A stretch of DNA of 64,000 nucleotides from Acidobacteriota bacterium. GTDB lineage: Bacteria; Acidobacteriota; Terriglobia; Acidiferrales; UBA7541. Numbering within the stretch: the stretch's first letter is position 1; each line of letters begins with the position of its first letter. The stretch is taken from positions 1 through 64,000 of the forward strand of contig QHZD01000028.1 in NCBI GenBank assembly GCA_003225315.1, in the 5' to 3' direction. The notes under the pieces were generated by a model. It saw only the letters and a list, made by a program, of their open reading frames with translations, was not told where the DNA came from and did no database searches. Positions 35,670-46,021 of this stretch are shown piece by piece. The position numbers were made by a program, and so were the translations under genes.

Positions 35670-37078
35670 TACATGTCCCAGCCGAGATAACGGCTGGTGG
35701 CTTCGTGAACGGCCGACGCGACCGATGAAAAATTTGCTGCCACGTGATGTTCGAACCCGCGTTCGCAGATGTAGCGGAGAAGTTTCTGCAATTGAGGAAT
35801 ATGCACGACGCCGGCGCCGCCAAAGGTTTCGAGCGAATCGTCGGTAAAATTTCCTTCGCCGACGTAGCCGCGAATTCTTCCTTCACGATCGTCGGTCGAG
35901 ACGCGAACAAAACTCATCGGACCGGCCTTGACTCTGCCCACGCAGGTGCCAAAAGTGTTTTCCTTGCCGACAGTACCGGCGATGATCTCCTGAAAGTCCA
36001 TGCGCACATCCTTGAAAAAGTGCTTGGGAAGATTGCTGCAGTGAAAACAGACAGCTTTGTCGGGATCGTCTGCGTAATTGTTATTCCAGTCGAGCAGCGC
36101 GCTGGGAGTCTCGGAAGCCAGGCGCAGCGCGTGCATGCCAACTACGCCGACAATATCGACTTCGCAGGCGCTGGACATGCCTTCGTTGCTCATCATGCTC
36201 ATCACGGTGCAGGGGACGACACCAAAATATTCTTCTAGAGAAGTCCAGCACTGAATGGCGCTGATGACCACGTCGGTGTCCTGCATCCAGCCGTCGATCA
36301 CCGCGCCGAGCTTGGACATCTTGAGGAGGGCAGCGTCTGGAATGCTCTGCGTGGAAACATATTTGCGGATGGACTGGAGTTTTTTCTGCGCGGCGGAGTC
36401 GTCGTCTTTCATACGCGCGATGCGCCCGAGAATCTCGGAAAGGTCAATAGTTTCGACGGAGATTCCGTTGGCTTCGAGGATCTTTTCGCTGTAGCGCACG
36501 GTGTTGAACGCTGCGGGCCGCGCGCCGATTGCGCCGATGCGTAAGCGTCGCAAGCCCTTCACCACGCGGCAAACACCGAGGAACCAATCGAGGTCGCGGC
36601 GGAATGTGTCCGACTGAGGCAACTCGGTGTGGAGTGTTGTCAACGAATAGGGAATTCCATATTGCGAGAGATTGTTGCAGGCGGACATCTTGCCGCAGAA
36701 ACTATCGCGGCGGTCGCGGATGGTCATACGACCTGGTGTGTCAGGCGTGGCCTGCATGAGGACGGGCACAGAGAGCCCCGCCATCCGCAGCGTGTCGGCA
36801 ATAGCTCGCTCGTCGCCGAAGTTCGGGAGAGTGACAACAATCCCGTCGATTGCTTCGCGGTGCTGCTTGAACAAGTCCGCGCAGCGGCGCGCTTCCTCGC
36901 GCGTTTCCACGGCGCCAAACTTTGATTCTGCTTCGCTGAGCGCGACGACCTTCACTCCTGCGGACTCGAGCGATGTGCGCATTTCCTGATGCCCAGAGCG
37001 CGCCAGATGATCGGGGAAGAATCCACGATTCCCCACGATCATCCCGAGTGTCATTTGACGTTTCGCTGCCTCGCTCAT
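35654..37078 (-). CDS. L-fucose/L-arabinose isomerase family protein
   Basis: MTLGMIVGNRGFFPDHLARSGHQEMRTSLESAGVKVVALSE; FGTCVGRVKAGPMSFVRVSTDDREGRIRGYVGEGNF; start MSEAAKRQ at 37078 with AAGGAAAGAAGGG RBS. Confidence 0.9.
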   Translation of the reverse strand: MSEAAKRQMTLGMIVGNRGFFPDHLARSGHQEMRTSLESAGVKVVALSEAESKFGAVETREEARRCADLFKQHREAIDGIVVTLPNFGDERAIADTLRMAGLSVPVLMQATPDTPGRMTIRDRRDSFCGKMSACNNLSQYGIPYSLTTLHTELPQSDTFRRDLDWFLGVCRVVKGLRRLRIGAIGARPAAFNTVRYSEKILEANGISVETIDLSEILGRIARMKDDDSAAQKKLQSIRKYVSTQSIPDAALLKMSKLGAVIDGWMQDTDVVISAIQCWTSLEEYFGVVPCTVMSMMSNEGMSSACEVDIVGVVGMHALRLASETPSALLDWNNNYADDPDKAVCFHCSNLPKHFFKDVRMDFQEIIAGTVGKENTFGTCVGRVKAGPMSFVRVSTDDREGRIRGYVGEGNFTDDSLETFGGAGVVHIPQLQKLLRYICERGFEHHVAANFSSVASAVHEATSRYLGWDMYWHKS

Positions 37079-37224
37079 AACCCTTCTTTCCTTGAGAAGA
37101 ACCGGCAGGCAAGAATACCGCAGCGCCGCCGCGTCAGCACCCTCCGCCACTTTACGGAGAGCGAAGGCACACGGCAGTTATCGGCTACGGGCAGGCCGCA
37201 AAGAAAATCATAATTTACGCATAC

Positions 37225-37238
37225 TGTAAACGTTTACA
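37225..37238. promoter_or_regulatory. Perfect 14-bp palindrome TGTAAACGTTTACA, LacI/GalR/cre-type operator candidate
   Basis: Self-complementary, upstream of the isomerase/GH51 genes. Confidence 0.75.
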
Positions 37239-37424
37239 TTTGGACGATATTTCCGAGGTGAGGCTGTTGTCAAGAGGAATTGAACGCCGCTTCCGTAGTG
37301 ATGCACGAGAAATCTACTGTTTGGGGAGGACGCAGCTTGAGCAAGCGTTTCCAGTACATTAGAATGCACGGCGCACTGGACCAGCTCTTCAGTTTGTGTT
37401 TAAGAAGTTTAGGAGCGAACCAAA

Positions 37425-38453
37425 ATGCGTTCCGATATCCGTTGTGTCCTATTGCAAGCACTCGCGTGTGCACTGCTTTCCGCAGCCGTAGCAGGCGCTG
37501 AATCCAAATCGCTGCAGATCTTTTTCGTTGATGTTGAGGGCGGTCAGGCAACACTTATCGTTACCCCCTCAGGCCAGTCCATGCTCATTGATACCGGCTG
37601 GCCCGGGTTTAATGGGCGAGATGCCGACCGGATCGTCAGCGCGGCTAAAGCTGCCGGCATCGACCGAATCGATTACGTATTGATTACGCATTTTCACCGC
37701 GACCACGTGGGAGGCGTGACTCAGCTTGCCAGCCAAATCAAAATCGGAACGTTTGTCGATCATGGGCCCAACATGGAAGATGCTGCCGACCCGCGAGAGG
37801 ATTATGCGGCTTATGAAAAAGTGGCCACGCATTCGAAGCGTCTGACAGTGAAGCCGGGCGATCAGATTCCCGTGAAAGACATAAACGTGCAGGTTCTGAC
37901 CTCGGCGGGAGAGCACATCATCGCGGCTTTGCCAAGAGCAGGGCAGGTGAATCCGCTTTGCGCCTCTGAGCCAGAAGCGGCTACTGATGCAACCGAGAAC
38001 GCTCGTTCGCTTGGAACGTTGGTCACTTATGGCAAGTTCCGCTTCATCGACCTCGGCGATCTCACCAAGAGAAAAGAAAGAGAGCTGGTGTGTCCCAACA
38101 ACCTGATCGGGACCGTCGACCTGTACCTGACCACGCATCACGGCCTGAACCAGTCCAACGCGAAAGTCATCGTCGACGCGCTGCATCCGCGCGTGTCGAT
38201 CATGAACAATGGGGCGCACAAGGGCGGAAGCCCGGATGCGTGGGAAACGATTCGCAGTTCGCCCGGACTTCAGAACCTGTGGCAACTGCACTATGCCATG
38301 GACTCGGACAAAGCACACAACGTGGCAGAGTCGTTCATCGCCAACGTGGACGAAAAGTGCGCGGGTAAGTACATCAAGGTTACCGCGGAACAAAACGGCG
38401 CCTTCACGGTCTTGAATGCGAGAAATGGCTACACGAAGACCTATTCGAAATAG
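37425..38453 (+). CDS. Metallo-beta-lactamase fold hydrolase (ComEC C-terminal-like), secreted
   Basis: QIFFVDVEGGQATLIVTPSGQSMLIDTGWPGFNGRDADRIVSAAKAAGIDRIDYVLITHFHRDHVGG. Confidence 0.92.
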   Translation: MRSDIRCVLLQALACALLSAAVAGAESKSLQIFFVDVEGGQATLIVTPSGQSMLIDTGWPGFNGRDADRIVSAAKAAGIDRIDYVLITHFHRDHVGGVTQLASQIKIGTFVDHGPNMEDAADPREDYAAYEKVATHSKRLTVKPGDQIPVKDINVQVLTSAGEHIIAALPRAGQVNPLCASEPEAATDATENARSLGTLVTYGKFRFIDLGDLTKRKERELVCPNNLIGTVDLYLTTHHGLNQSNAKVIVDALHPRVSIMNNGAHKGGSPDAWETIRSSPGLQNLWQLHYAMDSDKAHNVAESFIANVDEKCAGKYIKVTAEQNGAFTVLNARNGYTKTYSK

Positions 38454-38509
38454 AGACGTTCGTTTTCATCGATGCCGTTCATCAGTCTATGAAGGCTGGT
38501 CAAGAACTA

Positions 38510-40471
38510 TTAAGACTTCGCGAAACGCGCCAAGAAACCGCCTCCGGCGCGCAATTCGATGGTGAGAGAATCGCTGCGCTTATGAGTTGACTTCTCGATC
38601 TCCACTTTGGCGTCGTCCGTTGGGCTGTCACGAACGAACACACTATTGTATTGGGCCTCGCCCAAGAACGAGAGAGGTACGCGTATCGTCTTGGCTTGAG
38701 GACCGCACATGACGGCCAAGAACCACGTGTCGTCTTTGCGACGAGCGTAAGCGGCGAGTTCGCCGATCGCGGAGTCCGGCAAAACAACAGTCTCGTCCCA
38801 AACGGGTGGGACGCTCTTGATCACGTCGACGGCAGGGTTGCTCAGAATGGTCTGAGGATTTGCTGCAATCGTGAGCAAAGGGGCTGCAAAGACAGCGATG
38901 CTGGCGATTTGGTGCGCCACGGTCGTATCGCGGCGGCGATCGTTGAAAAGCATAGCGGTGTAGTCAGCCGGGCCCGTCAAGAGGCGCGTAAAGGGCAAAA
39001 TGGTTTCGTGCCGGGCGCGTTCCTTCAGGGCGCTGGACTCCATTCCCCGGATGGCTTCGCGAACCAACTCGTTGGGCCAGGTGCGCTGGCGGCCAGTGGG
39101 TTTATTTGCGCCGTGGAAAACCAGGAGAATGTGGTATTCGGCTGCGTTTTCTAAGAGCGCTTCGTATAGATCAATTACTTCTTTGGCTTCGTGATCGAAG
39201 AAGTCGATTTTGGCGCCGGTTACGCCGAGATCGTGCAACATCTTGAAGAATTCCTCGCGCGCTTCTGGAGTGCGGAGATCCTTCCTGTGCTTCCAGAACC
39301 ACACGCCGACACCTTGCTCCCTGGAATAATCGACAACTTCCCTTCTCTGCTCGGGCGTCCATTTGCTCCAAAAGCCTTCGATGACGTTGTACTCGAAACC
39401 GAGCTGTCCCGCCATGCGGGAGAACTCCTTCATGCCATCTACGCCTTCGGGACCACCGTCGAGATAACGCCAGACGGCGCGGCCCGGTTTAATCCATGAG
39501 GTATGAATCCCTTGGGCGAAAAACTTTGGGTCAGGAGAGGGGCAAAGACTAGGCAGAATCGTGCTGTTAACCAGCGTGTTTAAGTCCGGCCCTACCATTA
39601 CAACACGCCATGGAGTCGTGACTGTTCCGGCGATGGGTGCCGCTTTGCCGAGGCGCTTCGCTTCATCCCTTCCGTATCGCAATTCGAACGGCCAGTTCAG
39701 CGGCTGCCGATGGCCCAAACCGGTGATCCAACCGCGCCGGCCGTCCGCCTCCAAACCCATGCCACTGTAATTCACAAGGTTAGCCTCGGTGATAGAGGCG
39801 TAGCCCGCATCGAGCAGCAACTTGAACGTCAGCGGAGGCCCGGCCCATTCACCGGAGTGAACTTCGGAAATACTTTTCTTCACGAACTCGGTTTCATAGT
39901 GGCCGTCGGCCAGTCCGCCATACCAAAGTGTTGAGTCATTTGGAATGACGAAGGCGGAGTACTCGTCCGGTACGCGCAAAGTGTTTTCTTCGCCAGGAAT
40001 GACGTGGCGAAAGGCAACGCCGTCATTGAATACGCGGATTTCGAGAATGTATGAAGTGAAACTCAGGTCATGCGTGAGAGAAAGTTTGACACCGTTGCAT
40101 TGATTGACGGCCGTGGCATGGGCGCCATACCACGGATAGGATTGGTCGATGGAATAGCGTTCGAGGTTGTTGAACACAACTCCCGAGGAAAGGTCATAGC
40201 CATCGACCTTCATCATGATCGGAGAAGGCTCGATCACGACTGCATTCCCCATCGTCACTGTGAAGGTCAGACGCTCCGCATTGGGCAGAATGGTGAATTT
40301 GATCTTGCCGTCCGGGCTTGCGACCTGAACTTCTTGCATGTGAACGCGCTGCGATCGTCGAGACCCAGGCGGCTGCGATTGGGGCTGCGCTTGAGCAAAG
40401 CATGCTTGCGAAAGGCAAAATGTCGCTGCGGCTCCAAGAACCAAACGAACAAGAACCGCTCTTTTCTGCAC
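38510..40471 (-). CDS. GH97 family alpha-glucosidase/galactosidase-like
   Basis: VQVASPDGKIKFTILPNAERLTFTVTMGNAVVIEPSPIMMKVDG...KPGRAVWRYLDGGPEGVDGMKEFSRMAGQLGFEYNVIEGFWSKW...GVTGAKIDFFDHEAKEVIDLYEALLENAAEYHILLVFHGANKPTGRQRTWPN; GTG start at 40471. Confidence 0.93.
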   Translation of the reverse strand: MQKRAVLVRLVLGAAATFCLSQACFAQAQPQSQPPGSRRSQRVHMQEVQVASPDGKIKFTILPNAERLTFTVTMGNAVVIEPSPIMMKVDGYDLSSGVVFNNLERYSIDQSYPWYGAHATAVNQCNGVKLSLTHDLSFTSYILEIRVFNDGVAFRHVIPGEENTLRVPDEYSAFVIPNDSTLWYGGLADGHYETEFVKKSISEVHSGEWAGPPLTFKLLLDAGYASITEANLVNYSGMGLEADGRRGWITGLGHRQPLNWPFELRYGRDEAKRLGKAAPIAGTVTTPWRVVMVGPDLNTLVNSTILPSLCPSPDPKFFAQGIHTSWIKPGRAVWRYLDGGPEGVDGMKEFSRMAGQLGFEYNVIEGFWSKWTPEQRREVVDYSREQGVGVWFWKHRKDLRTPEAREEFFKMLHDLGVTGAKIDFFDHEAKEVIDLYEALLENAAEYHILLVFHGANKPTGRQRTWPNELVREAIRGMESSALKERARHETILPFTRLLTGPADYTAMLFNDRRRDTTVAHQIASIAVFAAPLLTIAANPQTILSNPAVDVIKSVPPVWDETVVLPDSAIGELAAYARRKDDTWFLAVMCGPQAKTIRVPLSFLGEAQYNSVFVRDSPTDDAKVEIEKSTHKRSDSLTIELRAGGGFLARFAKS

Positions 40472-40524
40472 AGTCTCACCTCTTGACTGAATTTCTGGAG
40501 ATGGTTTCCGTCGCCGGAGCCGCT

Positions 40525-41883
40525 TCAGACCCCTTCGCGCGGTTTTTCCTTGCGGACAAAAATGTTGTCCTGCGCGGGTTCGGCGTCGCATTCGAGCGCG
40601 ATCGTCGTGACCGGATGGTCCGGCGCTTCTGCCGGCAAGCCGATTAGACGGACTCGGTACTTGTCTTGCTGGAAGTTTATCTTCTCGCCGGAAGCGAGGA
40701 AGCGAGCAGACTTCACCTGGGCTTGCAAACCTGCCACCACTGCATAGTCGCCGGGCCAGAAGTGCGCGTGCATGTAGAGCGTGTTGCCCTTGCGCGTAAA
40801 GCTCGCGTAATTCGAGCGGCGCGGCCGGCAAGAATCCGATGCGTAAATACTTTCACCATTGCGGCGCATCCATTGGCCAACTTCCGTCAACACGCGGACG
40901 GATTCCTCGGGCACGCTGCCATCCGCGCGGGGCCCGATGTTCAGAAGGTAGTTGCCGGTGTCGCGCGAGCAGGAAATCAAATTCTGAATGACGCGGCGCG
41001 GGCTCTTCCAATCGTCGTCGGCCCGCTGGTATCCCCAACTATCATTGAGAGTCATGCAGGATTCCCAGGCTCGGCCTTCTTTATCCGCGGTAATTTGCTG
41101 CTCAGGAGTGGAAAAATCGCCCGGTAGCTTGTTGCGATTGTTCACGATGATGTCCGGCTGAAGCTCGAAGACCATTTTATTCATGCGCTCGGACTCCCAA
41201 CCAGTGGCGTCGAGCGGCCACGAAACGTCGTACCAGAGAACGTCAATCTTTCCGTAGTTGGTGAGGAGCTCGCGGATATGAGTGTGAATGTATTCGACGA
41301 AGCGTTTACGCGCAGCCTCGTCCGTGGCGCAGCGAGCGCCGTCGGGATGGTGCCAGTCCATCAGTGAATAATAAAAACCTACGCGCATACCTTCGCCGCG
41401 AGCGGCGTCCACGTATTCGCGGACCAAGTCGCGGCCCGGTCCTTGCTTAGGCGAACAGTAATCTGTGGTCTTGGTGTCGAAATGGCAAAAGCCCTCGTGG
41501 TGCTTGGTGGTCATTACCATGTAGCGCATGCCGGTTTCGCGGGCGATTTTTGCCCATTCGCGGGCAGGAAATGGTTTGGGCTTGAATTGCTTCGCAAGAG
41601 GAGCGTATTCGGAAACGGGAATACCCTCGTTTTCCATGACCCACTCGTGGCGGCCGATGACGCTGTAGAGTCCCCAGTGGATGAACATTCCAAAGCGTGC
41701 TTCGTGCCACCACTTCATCCGGCGCTGACGATCGGCGTCGCCTGCGGACGGGGCCGTCACCGCCTGCGCTGGGGTGGGTGATTGCCCGAAACCAAGCGCG
41801 GAACTCACGGGAAGCGTCGCCGCTGCCAAGGCTGCGCCTGTTCCAATCATCCAATCACGACGCGACGCTTTGCTTTTTGACAT
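40525..41883 (-). CDS. GH29 alpha-L-fucosidase
   Basis: RMKWWHEARFGMFIHWGLYSVIGRHEWVMENEGIPVSEYAPLAKQFKPKPFPAREWAKIARETGMRYMVMTTKHHEGFCHFDTKTTDYCSPK. Confidence 0.97.
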   Translation of the reverse strand: MSKSKASRRDWMIGTGAALAAATLPVSSALGFGQSPTPAQAVTAPSAGDADRQRRMKWWHEARFGMFIHWGLYSVIGRHEWVMENEGIPVSEYAPLAKQFKPKPFPAREWAKIARETGMRYMVMTTKHHEGFCHFDTKTTDYCSPKQGPGRDLVREYVDAARGEGMRVGFYYSLMDWHHPDGARCATDEAARKRFVEYIHTHIRELLTNYGKIDVLWYDVSWPLDATGWESERMNKMVFELQPDIIVNNRNKLPGDFSTPEQQITADKEGRAWESCMTLNDSWGYQRADDDWKSPRRVIQNLISCSRDTGNYLLNIGPRADGSVPEESVRVLTEVGQWMRRNGESIYASDSCRPRRSNYASFTRKGNTLYMHAHFWPGDYAVVAGLQAQVKSARFLASGEKINFQQDKYRVRLIGLPAEAPDHPVTTIALECDAEPAQDNIFVRKEKPREGV

Positions 41884-41983
41884 CGGTTGAGCCCTTTCAA
41901 GAGAATTTTAGTCTATCCGCCGGCCCAGCGCGGCGGTGGGCGTGAGCACCGCGCGCTCGAATGAATGGCGAGCCCAGCCGGCC

Positions 41984-44900
41984 TTAGAAGATGAATCTCA
42001 GCCCAAACTGCAACTGCCGCGGCGTCGTGCCTTGGGCCAGGGTCGTAATCTTGCCAGCGCCGGTAGCAATCGCGGGCACTGTTCCGACACCAGGAACGTT
42101 CACGGTGCCGGAGTTGATTGTCAGTTGCGCATTTGCCGGTGTGTCGTAATTTTGAATGTTGAACACGTTGAAGCCCTCAAAACGGAGCTGCAGGCTCATG
42201 CGTTCGCCAATAGGAACTTTTTTGAACATGGAGAAGTCCATGTTGACCACGTGCGGTCCGCGGAAGACATTACGGCCCAGGCTGCCAAACGCACCGGAAG
42301 GAACGCCGAACGCGCAAGGGTTGAACCAAGTGGCGGCAGTATATACAGCGTCCGCCGCCCTCCCTCCCTGCGAGATGGTCAATTGGCATTTCGGGTCGGA
42401 GTTCGCAGCTACAGGCCCGGCGACGAACGGGTCAGCGATCAAGTTCGGCCGGGCGTAAGTGCCAGGACCGCCTGGCGCACTGCCTCTGAGATTGGCAACA
42501 TCCCCGCTAACCTGCAGATTGTACGGTGCGCCCGAGCGCGCCTGGAAGATGTAGTTGGCCTGCCAATTCCCCAAAACCCAAGACAAAGGACCGCCATGGA
42601 GCCACGATTTTCCTCGCCCAAACGGAAGCTCATAGATGGTAGCCCACGACACAAAGTGCTTGATGTCATACGACGAGACCCCGCGCGCCGTGCTCTGATC
42701 GTAATAGTTCTGAATGGTTGAGCCACCGCCCGGCCCGTTCTCGACGTTGAAGTAGCCGCTCCCTACATCGGTAGACTTGCCCCAGGTGTAGGAGACCAAT
42801 GAGTACAGACCGTTCGCAAACTGCTTTTGGAGTCGACTTTCCAATGCGTGGTAGTTTGCATAACCAATCGGGCGCGAGTAAGTGAGACCTGCCGTAACCC
42901 AGGGCATCTGACGCGTGGCGTCTACCACGGAGGCCGGCGTTGCATTGGGAAAGGCCTGCGAGGCGGCATTGGCGTTTCCGGCGCCATAAGGAAGCCTTCC
43001 GCTCGCACTGCCTGCGTACGCAACGGAAACCAGCATAGTCGGCCTCAGTTGCCGTTGCAGCTCGAAGTTCCATTGCTGCGAGTAGCCGTCCTTGAAGTTG
43101 GGATCGTCCCCCTGATTTGGGAAACCATTCCAGGGCAGCCCTGTGGTGGACTTGCCCGCGCCCGCCGACGTGTACGTCGGCAGCGGTGTGGCAAATCCCT
43201 GGCCCTGCTGGGCGATGATGTTCAGCGCCGTGCCATTGGTGAAGGCGCACGACCCTCCGTTGGTGCAGGCATTGGCCGTGCCAATAAATGCCGTGGCATC
43301 GGGCCACACCATCGCCTCCAGATCGTTCTGCGCGTATTGGCTGCGGGCGGTAATGGAGTCCCAATACAGGCCATAGCCGCCGCGCATCACAGTTTTGGGG
43401 GTCGCCTGCCAAGCCAAACCCACTCGCGGTCCCCAGTTGTCCTTGATGGGGGGTGGCGCGAAGAAACTCTTCCCTGCCACGACGACGTGGCTGGCGAAAG
43501 GATCGGACACGAAGCCGTCGGGGATGCACGGGGCCTGCTGCGCCACGCTGCACAGCGGCGGCATTGTTTTCGCGCCGATGATGTAGCGCTGATTGGCGAG
43601 ATCCAGCGAATTCCAGAGGCGGCCATCCAGAGTGTGCGGTTGAGTAACGTAGTCGTAGCGCAAGCCGGCAATTAGCGTCACTGTGGGCGAAAGCTTCCAC
43701 TCGTCCTGCAGGTAGCTTGCCCAGGAGGCGTAGGCGAATCTCACCGGGCCACCATGAGGAATCGGCAGTTGTGCCGCAAAACTGTTGGGAAAGCCGAGGA
43801 GCGCAGAAGCTAGCGACAGGCCTGTGTTATTAACGCCCGGATTCCGCGTCTGCTCATCGCTAAAGGTGTAAGTCTGGAAGGTGTTGAGTTGGATGCGTTC
43901 GGCGGAAATGTACCAAAACCCAGCCTTAATATTGTGCCGGCCCTTTAGCCAGCTCACGTTCGGAGTCACGCTCCAGTTCGGGTTCTCGCGCGGCGCGGTC
44001 CCGCGAATGCCGAAATTGTTATTGCCGCCGTTTGTCCAGTTGCTCAAGGTCACCAGCAGGCCGTTGTACTTGTCTACATCAAGGAATCCTGCGCTCTTCA
44101 GCGGATCAAGACCAGCCTGGTGCCGATTCTGCTGGCCGGCGTCAACTCCAGGCCTGCCGGCATAGCCGGCGCGCACATCCAGAATGAGAGTGGGCTTAAA
44201 AACGTGTATCCAAGCACCGCCATAGTTGCGGCCCTGCGAGCCACCGCTGGTGGAACCGTTCTCTCCTATGGGAGTGAAAATTGTGTTCCGCTGCTCGGTG
44301 TAGCGAAAGAACACGCTATCGGCGTCGCGGAAGCGGTGGTCAACCCGCACCGTGTAACTGTTAGAGTTGTTCAGTGTGGCCCGGTCACGAACGAAGTTGT
44401 TGGAGCCCGACGGGTCGACAATATTCGGTGTCGCCGCGTAGGTCTGGAAGAATTGCTGCATGGGCGCAAAGATCAGCGCTTGGGGAATTTTGTTGCAGAC
44501 CACGCCGATCGTCTGGTCCTGTTGGTTCTGGGCATTCACGGGCAATGGGTTACCGGCGGCGTCGCAACGGAAAGCGTCACGCACAAAATTCACGCCCACC
44601 TGACGCGTCGAGTAAGGATTGAAGATCTGTTTTTTGAAAGAGGAACTGGTGTTGGTGAAATCGCCAGAAAGTTCGGCTGCGGTCGGAACGTATGACAATG
44701 CCTGGTCTGGCTTGCTGTAGCGCCAACCGTCATAACCGGCTGAAAGGAACGTCTTGTTCCTAATGATCGGTCCTGTTACGGCTGCGCCAAATTGGTTCTG
44801 GTGGAATGCCGCCGGACCGCCCGGAACAAGCTGCCCTGGGTTCGGGCAGCGCGCGATCGTGCATCCACTGGGGCCGTCGGCAAACGTATCGCGCGCGTCG

Positions 44901-45724
44901 AAGAAGTTATTGCGCACGTACTCGAATGCCGAGCCGTGGAGTGCATTGCCGCCTGCTTTTGACACCAAGTTGACGACACCACCAGCCGCGCCGCCAAACT
45001 CGGCTTTGGCGTCATGTCCAACAACCTTGAACTCTTGGATCAGATCGTTGTTGGGGATCACAATGTACGTAGGTCCGCGGATGTTCGTGTTAATGATACC
45101 GTCATAAAAATAGAGTTTCGACCGGTTCGCTTGACCGTGGAAGGAGCCGTCGGAAAACCCGGAGCCAGGAATGCCGACGTTGCCTTCACAACAGCCAAGA
45201 CTCCTGTTCTGGGAAGTCGAAATCGGAGTGACACCTGGCGTGAGCGTCAGGAGCTGCGTAAAATTCCGTCCATTCAGCGGCAAATCGTTGACGGCCTTTG
45301 CTTCGATCACCGTGCCCAGATCGCTCGTCGAGCTCTCAAGCATCACGGCTTCCGCGTTCACCACCATTTGTTCGGTGATGGCGCCGACCTCCAACCTTAC
45401 GGCTTGCGTGAGCGTTTGATTGACACCTACGTCGAATGGGGAAATTTGCGTGATCTTGAAGCCCTTGGCCTCGACGGCCAAAACATAAGTCCCTGGCTTG
45501 ACGTTAATGAAAACAAAGTAGCCGTCGGAATTTGTCGTGACTCGATTCTCAATCTTGGTGGCCTGGTTGGTAAGCTTGACCGCGGCGCCAGCGACAAATC
45601 CACCGGACCTGTCCGTGACCGTGCCATTCACTTCGCCTGAAGCTGTTTGCGCGCGAGTTCCGTCCGCAAATAGGAATAAGACCAGAGAAAAAAACGTTGC
45701 CATCTTGGCCAGTCGCATACACAC
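41984..45724 (-). CDS. Oar-like TonB-dependent receptor with carboxypeptidase-regulatory N-terminal domain
   Basis: GEVNGTVTDRSGGFVAGAAVKLTNQATKIENRVTTNSDGYFVFINVKPGTYVLAVEAKGFK; LPLNGRNFTQLLTLTPGV; C-terminal beta-barrel ending LQFGLRFIF. Confidence 0.96.
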   Translation of the reverse strand: MCMRLAKMATFFSLVLFLFADGTRAQTASGEVNGTVTDRSGGFVAGAAVKLTNQATKIENRVTTNSDGYFVFINVKPGTYVLAVEAKGFKITQISPFDVGVNQTLTQAVRLEVGAITEQMVVNAEAVMLESSTSDLGTVIEAKAVNDLPLNGRNFTQLLTLTPGVTPISTSQNRSLGCCEGNVGIPGSGFSDGSFHGQANRSKLYFYDGIINTNIRGPTYIVIPNNDLIQEFKVVGHDAKAEFGGAAGGVVNLVSKAGGNALHGSAFEYVRNNFFDARDTFADGPSGCTIARCPNPGQLVPGGPAAFHQNQFGAAVTGPIIRNKTFLSAGYDGWRYSKPDQALSYVPTAAELSGDFTNTSSSFKKQIFNPYSTRQVGVNFVRDAFRCDAAGNPLPVNAQNQQDQTIGVVCNKIPQALIFAPMQQFFQTYAATPNIVDPSGSNNFVRDRATLNNSNSYTVRVDHRFRDADSVFFRYTEQRNTIFTPIGENGSTSGGSQGRNYGGAWIHVFKPTLILDVRAGYAGRPGVDAGQQNRHQAGLDPLKSAGFLDVDKYNGLLVTLSNWTNGGNNNFGIRGTAPRENPNWSVTPNVSWLKGRHNIKAGFWYISAERIQLNTFQTYTFSDEQTRNPGVNNTGLSLASALLGFPNSFAAQLPIPHGGPVRFAYASWASYLQDEWKLSPTVTLIAGLRYDYVTQPHTLDGRLWNSLDLANQRYIIGAKTMPPLCSVAQQAPCIPDGFVSDPFASHVVVAGKSFFAPPPIKDNWGPRVGLAWQATPKTVMRGGYGLYWDSITARSQYAQNDLEAMVWPDATAFIGTANACTNGGSCAFTNGTALNIIAQQGQGFATPLPTYTSAGAGKSTTGLPWNGFPNQGDDPNFKDGYSQQWNFELQRQLRPTMLVSVAYAGSASGRLPYGAGNANAASQAFPNATPASVVDATRQMPWVTAGLTYSRPIGYANYHALESRLQKQFANGLYSLVSYTWGKSTDVGSGYFNVENGPGGGSTIQNYYDQSTARGVSSYDIKHFVSWATIYELPFGRGKSWLHGGPLSWVLGNWQANYIFQARSGAPYNLQVSGDVANLRGSAPGGPGTYARPNLIADPFVAGPVAANSDPKCQLTISQGGRAADAVYTAATWFNPCAFGVPSGAFGSLGRNVFRGPHVVNMDFSMFKKVPIGERMSLQLRFEGFNVFNIQNYDTPANAQLTINSGTVNVPGVGTVPAIATGAGKITTLAQGTTPRQLQFGLRFIF

Positions 45725-45869
45725 CCCCTAGGCATGAATTCCGAAAAAGCATCGCTAAATTCAGGCCCAAGACGAGAAACGCGCCAGCCAAGGAATGTAA
45801 GACCGCTGACCTTGCCGGCACCGATTCCTGTCCAAAACTGAAAGGCTTCTATCAAGCTGCATCGTAAAA

Positions 45870-45903
45870 TTCAATATTAAAAATCTACGTTTCAAATATT
45901 GAA
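45870..45903. promoter_or_regulatory. Inverted repeat TTCAATATT-n16-AATATTGAA between TonB receptor and IclR genes
   Basis: 9-bp perfect arms in the divergent intergenic region. Confidence 0.65.
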
Positions 45904-46021
45904 AAACTGAACGATCATTTGAGCTAGAATGCCGCAAGGCGCCTTGGCGCAGCCGCCGGGCAGATACGGGCGGATTCCTCGGACGCGGCGGTGACGACTC
46001 GACAGAAGGAGCAGACTTCCC

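Noticed and set aside
40472-40831. N-terminal extension of the listed 773-aa GH97 ORF
   Set aside because: Overlaps the GH29 gene and lacks GH97 similarity; signal peptide begins at the GTG at 40471.
42666-43700. 344-aa minus-strand ORF
   Set aside because: Alternative frame of the large TonB-dependent receptor; no domain signature.
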